A stretch of 64,000 bases of DNA from an uncultured Alteromonadaceae bacterium (GTDB lineage Bacteria > Pseudomonadota > Gammaproteobacteria > Enterobacterales > Alteromonadaceae): NCBI GenBank assembly GCA_913056495.1, contig CAJXMO010000006.1, positions 1-64,000 on the forward strand, in the 5' to 3' direction. Shown here in pieces: positions 17,708-25,707 of the stretch (positions are counted from its first letter, which is position 1; each line of letters begins with the position of its first letter). A program made the position numbers and the translations under genes. The notes under the pieces were generated by a model that ran no database searches, had not been told where the DNA came from, and saw only the letters and a list, made by a program, of their open reading frames with translations.

Positions 17708-19420
17708 TTATTTAAACATTAAATAAGCCCAGAACAAGTGAGTGAGCATCAACAGAAAACTGGTGATTTTCCAAAACCTGACGGGCTCTCGTTTGATTAG
17801 CGGTGCTGTCTGATGTTTCCGCATCAGTGTTTGATTTGGTGATGTGGTATCGGCCAAAAACTCAGAAAACGATGTGTATCTTAAGTTAGGATCCGGACTG
17901 GTGGCTTTTTCGAGCGCTAAATCAATCCATCTGGGCAACTCGGGACGCTCTAAATGCAGCGAATGATACTTCCAGTATTGATAGTTTTTTGGCATCTTGT
18001 TCCGCAAATCACCCAGATTAAACGGCAATTTACCTGCCAGCAACTCATAAAAAATCACACCTATTGAATATAAATCAGCCTGGAAAGTCCCTTTTTGTCC
18101 CATCAAATATTCCGGTGCAATATAGTCAACCGATCCTACCGGACAGGTTTCACTAACCGGATTATTAATTTCATCCAAACCTTCAACTGAAACTGTGCCA
18201 AAGTCTATTACTTTTACCTGACCGAACTTATCAATTATCACATTTTCCGGTTTTAAGTCTCTGTGTACCATGCCATTGCGCTGGAAAAAGCGCATTGCAT
18301 GGACGATCTCAGTCACTATCTTGCGAACTTCATCCAGATTCGGTTTAGGATTATCCGCCATCCACTGACGTAAATTCTGACCGCCTAAATATTCGCATAA
18401 ATGATACATGAAGGGACTATTTTCAGGCCTTGGGAAAATACGCATAATATTTCTGTGGGTCAGTCGGTTACCTATCCACTCTTCACGTAAAAAGCCATCC
18501 AGATATTCGGGATCTTCTCGAAAGTTTTCAGACGGCATTTTGAGCGCATACTGTTTGCCATCCTTGTCTTCCACTAAAAATACATGGCTTCGGGTTCCGC
18601 TAAATAATACCCGACAGACTTTATAACCATCTATATTCTGCCCGACTTCTAACACCGGCGGGATCACCAGTTTGGTTAACCTGCGATGTGCTTCGTCAAC
18701 ATCTTCGTGCGGCAATTCATTAATACGAACAATAAAACAAGAAACATTATCATCACTGCCACTTTCAATCGCCAGTTCAACTAACTCACGAGCAACATCC
18801 GTTAAAGGCTTATCCTGATTGAGTGCCTGGACAATTTGCTGACTGCTGACAAACTGATGGAAACCGTCTGTGGTCAGGATAAAAACATCGCCGACATTCA
18901 ACTCCTCAATCGCCTGATAGTCCACTTCAAGGTGGCTATCAATACCCATAGCCCGAGCCAAAACAGATTCCCGACTAGAGGGATATAAGTGATCCCGGGT
19001 CAGGCATCTTAATTTTTTGCCTTCTAAGCGATAAATTCGGCTATCCCCGATATGAAAAATATGCGCGGTACAGGACTTAATAACCAGTGAGCTAAATGTA
19101 CATACCAAAGCATCTTCATCTGATTTATTATTCTCATTAAATAACCAGCTATTTAGCGCTGTCAGTACACGGGCTGATGATTTATTCACACTCCAGCTAT
19201 CCGGGGTTGAATAATAATCTGTTATAAATTGAGTAACACAAATCTGTGAAGCTTCTTGCGAGCGACTGCTGCTGCTTACACCATCTGCAATAGCCAGTGC
19301 GACCCCTTTATGATCCAGGGTCAATCCTTTTGGGTTTTGGCCGGCAAATGCATCCTGATTAACTGGTTTAACACCTTCGTGGCTATAACCCCCTAATTCA
19401 ACTTTTAGTTGCGGCTTCAT
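17708..19420 (-). CDS. PP2C phosphatase / Ser-Thr kinase fusion with C-terminal TM
   Basis: 570 residues. The N-terminal PP2C domain (about 10-235) keeps its metal-site motifs: NQDAF, IADGVSSSS, HIGDSRIYRL, LTTDGFHQF, SDDNVSCF. A Hanks-type kinase (about 262-520) follows, with the Lys in YALKM, VHRDLKPENVI and VIDFGT all intact, then a single C-terminal TM (about 550-568). A fused phosphatase/kinase next to nitrate transporter and nirBD genes is known from Pseudomonas and Alteromonas, so a link to nitrate assimilation is likely but its targets are unknown. A strong terminator separates it from narK, so it is probably expressed separately or by readthrough. Confidence 0.92.
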   Translation of the reverse strand: MKPQLKVELGGYSHEGVKPVNQDAFAGQNPKGLTLDHKGVALAIADGVSSSSRSQEASQICVTQFITDYYSTPDSWSVNKSSARVLTALNSWLFNENNKSDEDALVCTFSSLVIKSCTAHIFHIGDSRIYRLEGKKLRCLTRDHLYPSSRESVLARAMGIDSHLEVDYQAIEELNVGDVFILTTDGFHQFVSSQQIVQALNQDKPLTDVARELVELAIESGSDDNVSCFIVRINELPHEDVDEAHRRLTKLVIPPVLEVGQNIDGYKVCRVLFSGTRSHVFLVEDKDGKQYALKMPSENFREDPEYLDGFLREEWIGNRLTHRNIMRIFPRPENSPFMYHLCEYLGGQNLRQWMADNPKPNLDEVRKIVTEIVHAMRFFQRNGMVHRDLKPENVIIDKFGQVKVIDFGTVSVEGLDEINNPVSETCPVGSVDYIAPEYLMGQKGTFQADLYSIGVIFYELLAGKLPFNLGDLRNKMPKNYQYWKYHSLHLERPELPRWIDLALEKATSPDPNLRYTSFSEFLADTTSPNQTLMRKHQTAPLIKREPVRFWKITSFLLMLTHLFWAYLMFK

Positions 19421-19484
19421 TTTTCCCTCTAATTAACAATGACATACCCAAACTGATTAACAGTCGCAAGCAGCAGAGCTGGGT

Positions 19485-19515
19485 ATAAAAAAGGCGGAGT
19501 TAAAACCCCGCCTTA
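19485..19515 (-). terminator. intrinsic terminator after narK
   Basis: AAGGCGG (19491-19497) pairs with CCGCCTT (19508-19514). On the minus strand the stem is followed by TTTTTT. It ends the nitrate operon just past the narK stop. Confidence 0.85.
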
Positions 19516-19540
19516 AGATTATACAAAAATGATTTTTAAA

Positions 19541-21013
19541 TTAAGAGCTGACTTTAATTAATTCTAAAGTACCGTCTTCTCGCACTTCAGCCATATGACC
19601 TGACGGCTCTTCCATAAATAATAAAGTTACGAAACCAAGTACAGCTGTAGCAGCAATCACCATGAAGAAAGTCGAAGCATCAACCATAGAGAAGATAGTC
19701 AGATAGGTTACCGCACCAACGTTACCATATGCACCTGTCATGCCCGCTATTTGACCCGTTAAACGACGTTTGATTAATGGTACAACCGCAAAGACTGCAC
19801 CTTCACCCGCTTGTACAAAGAAAGAACACGCCATAGCAGCTACCACTGCAACCCAAATTGGCCAAGTCGCATCAATTAAGCTCATTAAGAAATAACCCGC
19901 CGCTAAACCAGCTGTTAAAATCAATAATGTTTTCTTACGACCAAACTTATCTGAAATTAATCCACCACCTGGACGTGACATTAGATTCATAAAGGCATAT
20001 GCAGAGGCAACCATACCCGCTGCAGTGGCTGATAAACCAAATGTTTCAGAGAAGAATAAAGGTAACATTGAAATAACCGCTAGCTCAGAGCCAAAAGTTG
20101 CAAAATAAAGGATATTTAATACTGCAACCTGCTTAAACTTGTAACGTTGAATTTCAGGAACCGGCTTAACAAAAATTTCTTTGTTAACGTCGTAAGCTTT
20201 ATAAGTATCGTAAAGGAATAATACAAACAAACACGCATAAGCAATTGTTGCTGTTGTTTGCGTAATCAAAGATACACCTTCAGGTGATAATTTCCAGGTT
20301 AATAAAGACAGTGCAAAATACATAGGCAGCTTCATTACAATCAGGAATGCAAAGTCACCTTTGCTGGTTACTTCCATACCGCCAATATTTTTAGGACGGA
20401 AATACGTTGAACCTTTTGGTGTATCTGAAACTGTATTGAAATAAACAAATGACCAGAATAAACATACGGCACCTGTAATCGCTACTGCATAACGCCAGCC
20501 GTCGTCACCACCAATCCAAACAGCAACCCAAGGTAATATAAATGAAGCCGCAGCCGAACCAAAGTTGCCCCAGCCACCATAGATACCTTCCGCTGTACCT
20601 AATTCATTATGTGGGAACCATTCACTGACCATACGGATACCGATTACAAAACCGGCGCCAATAAAGCCCAGTAATAAACGCGATAATGCCGCAACTTCAA
20701 AAGATTGCGCGAATGCAAACATAAAACAAGGGAAGGCACTCACAAACAATAAGGTTGAATAAACTCGGCGTGGACCAAATTTATCAGTCAACATACCGAT
20801 AATGACACGTGCCGGTATAGTTAACGCGACGTTTAAAATCAGTAAAGTTTTAACTTGCGCAGCAGTCAGACCTAAACTGTCTTTAATTGCGGCTAACAAA
20901 GGTGCATGGTTAAACCATACAAAAAAGGTAATAAAAAATGCCATCCAAGACATATGTAATATTTTCATTTTTCCGGTAAATGAAAACAGGTTAAATTTAG
21001 TACTATTATCCAC
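19541..21013 (-). CDS. narK: NarK/NasA-type nitrate/nitrite MFS transporter
   Basis: About 490 residues from GTG 21013. I chose this over a TTG at 21049 because the TTG lies inside a stem-loop, while the GTG gives the family's usual start (short polar stretch, then LFSFTGKMKILHMSW). Twelve TM helices. Nitrate-porter signatures are present: FFVWFNHAPL in TM1, RxxxG-type GFIGAGFVIGIRMVSEWF, GWGNFGSA, and the second glycine-rich GAYGNVGAV. MSRPGGGLISDKFGRK is the MFS loop. It imports nitrate (or nitrite) for the cytoplasmic nitrite reductase encoded just upstream. No assimilatory nitrate reductase (nasC/nasA) is in the window. Confidence 0.92.
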   Translation of the reverse strand: MDNSTKFNLFSFTGKMKILHMSWMAFFITFFVWFNHAPLLAAIKDSLGLTAAQVKTLLILNVALTIPARVIIGMLTDKFGPRRVYSTLLFVSAFPCFMFAFAQSFEVAALSRLLLGFIGAGFVIGIRMVSEWFPHNELGTAEGIYGGWGNFGSAAASFILPWVAVWIGGDDGWRYAVAITGAVCLFWSFVYFNTVSDTPKGSTYFRPKNIGGMEVTSKGDFAFLIVMKLPMYFALSLLTWKLSPEGVSLITQTTATIAYACLFVLFLYDTYKAYDVNKEIFVKPVPEIQRYKFKQVAVLNILYFATFGSELAVISMLPLFFSETFGLSATAAGMVASAYAFMNLMSRPGGGLISDKFGRKKTLLILTAGLAAGYFLMSLIDATWPIWVAVVAAMACSFFVQAGEGAVFAVVPLIKRRLTGQIAGMTGAYGNVGAVTYLTIFSMVDASTFFMVIAATAVLGFVTLLFMEEPSGHMAEVREDGTLELIKVSS

Positions 21014-21031
21014 TACTTTTGCCCCATAAAT

Positions 21032-21058
21032 ATTAAGCCGTTTACACAACGGCTTAAT
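21032..21058 (-). terminator. nirD-narK intergenic stem-loop
   Basis: ATTAAGCCGTT (21032-21042) and its exact complement AACGGCTTAAT (21048-21058) around a 5-nt loop, without a poly-T tail. It sits between nirD and narK, so it more likely tunes expression or RNA stability than ends transcription. Confidence 0.5.
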
Positions 21059-21073
21059 TTAATTAATTTAAAC

Positions 21074-21397
21074 TTATGCTAACTGAACTTTGCCTGATTC
21101 AACTCTAACCGGATAACTCTTAATTGAGTTCTCAGGTTCTTCCAGACACTCACCAGTTGTTAAATCGAAATGTTGTTTATATAAAGGCGAAGCTACGGTT
21201 AGCTTGCCTTTATAGTCTGCAACCAACCCGCGTGATAATACATATGCATTGCCACATGGATCATAATTAGATATTGCATAGACTTGATTTGCATCATCTA
21301 CAAAAATTGCAACTTGTTCACCGTTATGTAGTGCACAAACACCTGTGTTTTTTACTAAGTCAGAAAACTCACAAATATCTTTCCAAACTTGACTCAT
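21074..21397 (-). CDS. nirD: nitrite reductase (NADH) small subunit
   Basis: 107 residues, the expected size. Rieske-like fold (NirD_2 type): CALHNGEQVAIFVDD (20-34), YAISNYDPCGNAYVLSRGLV (about 40-59), and the end GKLTVASPLYKQHFDLTTGECLE. As usual in NirD, the CxH pairs that hold a Rieske cluster are absent. It forms the assimilatory NADH-nitrite reductase with NirB in the cytoplasm. It is 17 bp downstream of nirB. Confidence 0.95.
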   Translation of the reverse strand: MSQVWKDICEFSDLVKNTGVCALHNGEQVAIFVDDANQVYAISNYDPCGNAYVLSRGLVADYKGKLTVASPLYKQHFDLTTGECLEEPENSIKSYPVRVESGKVQLA

Positions 21398-21414
21398 GAT
21401 ATCTATCTCCTACC

Positions 21415-23988
21415 TTATACTGGCTCTGTAACATCAGTTACATCAAGGGTTTCAATTAATTCGCCTTTACCTAACTTTGCTCTCGCGTTCATATCAATTC
21501 GGGCGCGAGCCTGACCACGGTCAGCCTGATAAACAAGTGAATCATCGGTTGCATCTGAATTAATAAAGTGAGCAAAACGCTTAAGTCTTTCTTTGCTCTC
21601 AATTGTTTTCTTCCACTCACATTCGTAATTATCGATAATGCGCTGCATATCTGCTTCAAGCTCTTCACAAATGCCTAGTTTGTCTTCGATAATAACGGAT
21701 TTAAGATAATCTAAACCGCCTTCCATATTATCCATCCATACCGAAGTACGTTGTAATCTATCAGCGGTATGGCTGTAGAACATATAGAAACGATCAACAT
21801 ATTTAATTAAGGTTTCATCATCCAGATCGCTTGCGAATAAATCTGCATGACGTGGTTTCATACCACCGTTACCACACACATATAGGTTCCAACCTTTATC
21901 CGTTGCGATAACACCAACATCTTTACTTTGTGCTTCAGCACACTCTCGTGTACATCCCGAAACCGCCATTTTAACTTTATGAGGCGTGCGCATGCCCTTG
22001 TAACGCATTTCAAGCAACACAGCCATTGATACTGAATCTAGCATGCCATATCGACACCAGGTTGAACCGACACAAGATTTAACCGTACGCAATGATTTAC
22101 CATATGCATGACCGGTTTCAAATCCGGCATCGATTAACCTTGACCAGATATCAGGCAATTGGTGTAACTGTGCACCAAAGAAATCAACACGCTGACCACC
22201 GGTTAATTTAGTATACAGATTATACTCTTTACCAATTTGACCCAGCACAATTAACTGGTCTGGTGTAACCTCACCGGCTGGCATACGAGGTACAACTGAA
22301 TAGGTACCATCTTTTTGCATGTTCGCCAGGAAGATGTCATTAGTATCTTGCAGTTGCAGATGATCATCTGACAATACATATTCGTTCCAGTGAGTTGCCA
22401 ACATAGAACCCACTGCAGGCTTACAGATTTCGCAGCCTTTACCTGTTCCATGGTCAGCAATTAACTGATCGAAGGTCTTAATTTTTTTGCTGCGGATAAT
22501 GTCAAATATTTCCTGACGCGTATATTCGAAATGTTCACAAAGGTTATTGTTAACTTCGACACCCATCTCAGTTAATGCCGCGTTCATAACCTGAGTAGTC
22601 ATAGCCGCACAACCACCACAACCAGTTACCGCTTTTGTGCAGGATTTAATGCCGCTTAAATCTGTACAACCACCTTTAACTGCTTCAAAAATATCGCCTT
22701 TAGAAACATCGTGACATGAACAGATTTGTGCAGTATCAGGTAAGGCATCAACACCTAAAGCCGGTGCAGCGCCATCAAGCGATGGTAAAATCAGCGCTTC
22801 TGGCTCGCCAGGGATTTCAATATCGCCCAACATCATTTGTAATAAGTTACCATAGGCTTCAACTTCACCTACCATAACCGCACCTAATACTTTTTTGTTA
22901 TCCGGTGATACAACTAAACGCTTATAGACACCTTTATGCTGATCTAAATAAGTGTAACTTAAAGCGCCCGGCGTTCTGCCTTGAGCATCACCTATACTGG
23001 CAACATCAACACCTAATAATTTAAGCTTGGTACTCATATCCGCACCGGTAAATTCAACTGGCTCGCCGGTAATATGAGAAACCGCTACTTTTGCCATTTG
23101 ATAACCCGGGGCAACCAAACCAAAAATCTTATTGTCCCAAAGCGCACATTCACCAATTGCATAAATATTTTCAATTGAGGTTTGGCAGTAGTTATTAATT
23201 TGAATACCGCCACGTGGACCGATATCAATATTGAACTGACGGGCTAATTCATCTTGAGGACGAATACCCGCTGAGAATACGATCATATCGGTTTCTAAGT
23301 GAGTACCGTCAGCAAAGTTCATGCGATAACGACAAGTTTCACCTTCAACGATCTCTGTCGTATTTTTCTCGGTATGAACACCCACACCTAAAGATTCGAT
23401 TTTACTACGCAGTAACTCACCGCCGCCTTCGTCTAACTGTACAGCCATTAATCGAGGCGCAAATTCAACAACGTGAGATTCTAAACCTAAGTTCTTAAGT
23501 GCATTTGCGGCCTCAAGACCTAATAGACCACCACCAACAACTACACCCACTTTGCTGCCCTCGGCAGATGCAGTAATAGCTTCTAAATCTTCAATGGTGC
23601 GATACACTAAACAATGTTCCTGCTCACGACCAGGAACTGGAGGGACAAACGGATACGAACCGGTTGCCATAATTAACTTGTCATAACTTTCTTCGCGACC
23701 ACTTTCAGTCACTATTTTGTTATTTAATGAATCAATCGCTACAACTTTATCATTTACAATAAAACGAACACCGTTTTCGTTGTAATAATCCGGTGAAGTT
23801 AACATTAGATCTTCAACCGTTTTACCTGAAAAATAATAAGATAATTGTACACGATCATAAGCTAAACGAGGCTCTTCTGAAAAAGTGACAACTTCATATT
23901 GTGCATATTCAGGATGCTCAACCATATTTTCGATAAACTTATGGCCAACCATGCCATTACCAATCACAACTAGTTTTTGTTTGCTCAT
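21415..23988 (-). CDS. nirB: nitrite reductase (NADH) large subunit
   Basis: 857 residues (family 830-860). Order: FAD/NAD-binding part (1-300; VVIGNGMVGHKFIENM at the start; VVVGGGLLGLEAANAL near 150); BFD-like [2Fe-2S] region (about 425-490; ICSCHDVSKGDIFEAV, SCTKAVTGCGGC); and the C-terminal siroheme/[4Fe-4S] domain with CVGSTWCRYG and the cluster cysteines in SGCTRECAEAQ. It reduces nitrite to ammonium with NADH in the cytoplasm. It is preceded by cobA, which supplies the siroheme precursor, 16 bp upstream. Confidence 0.97.
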   Translation of the reverse strand: MSKQKLVVIGNGMVGHKFIENMVEHPEYAQYEVVTFSEEPRLAYDRVQLSYYFSGKTVEDLMLTSPDYYNENGVRFIVNDKVVAIDSLNNKIVTESGREESYDKLIMATGSYPFVPPVPGREQEHCLVYRTIEDLEAITASAEGSKVGVVVGGGLLGLEAANALKNLGLESHVVEFAPRLMAVQLDEGGGELLRSKIESLGVGVHTEKNTTEIVEGETCRYRMNFADGTHLETDMIVFSAGIRPQDELARQFNIDIGPRGGIQINNYCQTSIENIYAIGECALWDNKIFGLVAPGYQMAKVAVSHITGEPVEFTGADMSTKLKLLGVDVASIGDAQGRTPGALSYTYLDQHKGVYKRLVVSPDNKKVLGAVMVGEVEAYGNLLQMMLGDIEIPGEPEALILPSLDGAAPALGVDALPDTAQICSCHDVSKGDIFEAVKGGCTDLSGIKSCTKAVTGCGGCAAMTTQVMNAALTEMGVEVNNNLCEHFEYTRQEIFDIIRSKKIKTFDQLIADHGTGKGCEICKPAVGSMLATHWNEYVLSDDHLQLQDTNDIFLANMQKDGTYSVVPRMPAGEVTPDQLIVLGQIGKEYNLYTKLTGGQRVDFFGAQLHQLPDIWSRLIDAGFETGHAYGKSLRTVKSCVGSTWCRYGMLDSVSMAVLLEMRYKGMRTPHKVKMAVSGCTRECAEAQSKDVGVIATDKGWNLYVCGNGGMKPRHADLFASDLDDETLIKYVDRFYMFYSHTADRLQRTSVWMDNMEGGLDYLKSVIIEDKLGICEELEADMQRIIDNYECEWKKTIESKERLKRFAHFINSDATDDSLVYQADRGQARARIDMNARAKLGKGELIETLDVTDVTEPV

Positions 23989-24004
23989 TTTTTAAAACCC
24001 TCTA

Positions 24005-24811
24005 TTAAGCTGATAATTGTGTCAATTGAGAATCGGCGGTTGTTAAACTGCCAAACCAATGTAGCGACTCTGCTAACTCGACCACCTGGCCGACCACAAT
24101 TAAACTTGGCGATGTTAAGTTATTGCGTTCTGCCATAGCTTCCAGATCAGCTAAAGTACCCGTGAAAACTCTCTGCTCTTCGCGACAACCATTTTCGATT
24201 AATGCAGCCGGCGTATGAGCAGCTAAACCATGTTGAGTAAGCTGAGTTGTAATCTCAGCCAACTTGTTTAAACCCATGTAAAAAACAAGTGTGTTATTCA
24301 ACTTAGCCAAAGCTTGCCAATCAATGTTTAATGTTTTTTCAGCGTGGGCTGTAACAAATGTGCAGGACTGTGATAAACCTCTGTGAGTGACCGGTATTCC
24401 GCTATAAGCAGCAGCGCCTATACCTGAAGTAACACCCGGAACCACTTCAACCTGAATACCTTGCTCTCGCAGTGCTAACATTTCTTCGCCACCGCGACCG
24501 AAAACAAAAGGATCACCACCTTTCAAACGGCAAATTGAAAAACCTTTTTGTGCTTTCTCAATTAAGAGTTCGTTTAGTTTATCTTGAGGAATACAATGGT
24601 TACCCATTGCTTTACCTACATAAAATGCAGGCGTTGTAGAAGGGAATAAAGCACGAATATCTTCACTGACCAGTCTGTCATATAAGATAATGTCCGCTGA
24701 CTGAATACAACGTAACGCTTTAATTGTAAGTAGATCTGCATCACCCGGACCTGAGCCCACAAGTGACACTTTGCCAACACCATTGTTTTGTTTTACTAAC
24801 TTAAACATCAT
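24005..24811 (-). CDS. cobA: uroporphyrinogen-III C-methyltransferase
   Basis: 268 residues, SUMT family, without the CysG N-terminal oxidase/chelatase part. Motifs: VSLVGSGPGDADLLTIKAL (16-34), ILYDRLV, CRLKGGDPFVFGRGGEE (about 93-109), VEVVPGVTSGIGAAAYSGIPVTHR, and TLVFYMGL. It uses two SAM to make precorrin-2 from uroporphyrinogen III, the first step to siroheme, which NirB needs. As first gene of the operon it lies right behind the sigma-54 promoter, giving a leader of about 25 nt. Confidence 0.96.
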   Translation of the reverse strand: MMFKLVKQNNGVGKVSLVGSGPGDADLLTIKALRCIQSADIILYDRLVSEDIRALFPSTTPAFYVGKAMGNHCIPQDKLNELLIEKAQKGFSICRLKGGDPFVFGRGGEEMLALREQGIQVEVVPGVTSGIGAAAYSGIPVTHRGLSQSCTFVTAHAEKTLNIDWQALAKLNNTLVFYMGLNKLAEITTQLTQHGLAAHTPAALIENGCREEQRVFTGTLADLEAMAERNNLTSPSLIVVGQVVELAESLHWFGSLTTADSQLTQLSA

Positions 24812-24846
24812 TGCACAAGCTTCGTATTTTAAAGATACAGAGCTAA

Positions 24847-24864
24847 ATGCAATGGGAGTGCCAA
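24847..24864 (-). promoter_or_regulatory. sigma-54 promoter of cobA-nirBD-narK
   Basis: On the minus strand the sequence reads TTGGCAC-TCCCA-TTGCAT, a full match to the -24/-12 consensus (TGGCAC-N5-TTGCW). The predicted start site is near 24837, about 26 nt before the cobA ATG. This implies RpoN-dependent control of nitrite assimilation, presumably by NtrC under nitrogen limitation. Confidence 0.88.
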
Positions 24865-24968
24865 AATTTACACAAAAACAAATAATATTTTTATTTATTT
24901 GTTTTTATTAACTTTTATTTTTTATATTGAGTTTTAAAAATAGGAAAAACAGGTCAATTTTAAATTAA

Positions 24969-25010
24969 TGGTGCAAAATAAGCTTCACTTTGTTGAAGCA
25001 TAGTGCACCA
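24969..25010 (-). promoter_or_regulatory. nested palindrome with NtrC-like half sites
   Basis: TGGTGCA (24969-24975) and TGCACCA (25004-25010) are the two half-site words of the NtrC consensus (TGCACC-N5-GGTGCA). Here they are 28 bp apart and flank an inner palindrome GCTTCA-N6-TGAAGC (24982-24999). The block lies about 130-170 bp upstream of the predicted sigma-54 start, the usual distance for an enhancer. The spacing within the site is not classical, so binding by NtrC is an inference. Confidence 0.55.
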
Positions 25011-25038
25011 AATGAGACATATTAAGCAGATACAAATA

Positions 25039-25070
25039 TAAAAAAGCCGCCAAATGTGATTCGGCGGCTT
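25039..25070 (-). terminator. intrinsic terminator of the giant-protein operon
   Basis: AAGCCGCC (25044-25051) pairs with GGCGGCTT (25063-25070). On the minus strand the stem is followed by TTTTTT. It terminates transcription after the outer-membrane barrel gene. Confidence 0.88.
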
Positions 25071-25092
25071 TACCATCAACACATTAGCCCCT

Positions 25093-25707
25093 TTAAAATT
25101 GATAAATAAGCTTGAAAGATAAATCGTTTATTGACTGCTCAAACATATATTGTCGGAACTGACTACCGATTTTCCAATGTTTATCAATACTATAATTTAA
25201 TGTTGCACCAAAATAACCCTCACGGCCCTGAGTATCGGTTTTAATCGTCTGCCCCGATGCTCTAGTGCTTTGAATTTCATTTTGCCAGAAAATTTCACCC
25301 AACTGAGCAGAAACCTGCCAGCCGTCTTTGTTGATAATAGGAAGCTCAATACCCAAGGTAACCCCTTCTACCAAAACAGGTGCGACCTGACTGACAAGCT
25401 GATGGTAGTTTTGTGGTGTATAGGACTCACCGGTAATTTGAACACTGGCTTCACCCAGATCCAGATAACCCAAACGGATCCCAATCACGTCAAAATCGTA
25501 ACCTAATTCCACACTCCAACTCGTATCAGAATCATCAATTGACTCAATATCCGGATGGTTTTGCGTAACATCTGTATTTGATTGCCCTATCGTAACAGCA
25601 GCACTATAGGGCTTTGCCGCGACCTGAACTGAGCTCAAGCTCAGCCCAAAGATCACCGCCAGTTTTAAAGGTACAGGTACACACTCTACTCGGTTTAACA
25701 GATTCAT
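25093..25707 (-). CDS. small outer-membrane beta-barrel protein
   Basis: 204 residues. A Sec signal peptide ends near residue 31 (SVQVAA). The mature part alternates short amphipathic strands (YSAAVTIGQSN, WSVELGYDFDVIGIRLGYLDLG, GREGYFGATLNYSID, HWKIGSQFRQYMF) and ends in a terminal Phe (LSFKLIYQF), as expected for a BamA-inserted 8-strand barrel of the OmpA/OmpW size class. Its ATG overlaps the stop of the 3808-residue protein gene (TAATG), with an AAAGGAC ribosome site inside that gene's last codons. Translational coupling suggests it helps display or anchor the giant protein; this is inference. Confidence 0.75.
   Translation of the reverse strand: MNLLNRVECVPVPLKLAVIFGLSLSSVQVAAKPYSAAVTIGQSNTDVTQNHPDIESIDDSDTSWSVELGYDFDVIGIRLGYLDLGEASVQITGESYTPQNYHQLVSQVAPVLVEGVTLGIELPIINKDGWQVSAQLGEIFWQNEIQSTRASGQTIKTDTQGREGYFGATLNYSIDKHWKIGSQFRQYMFEQSINDLSFKLIYQF

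Noticed and set aside
21013-21049. TTG start of narK at 21049
   Set aside because: It lies inside the 21032-21058 stem-loop and adds residues not typical of the family; GTG at 21013 fits better.
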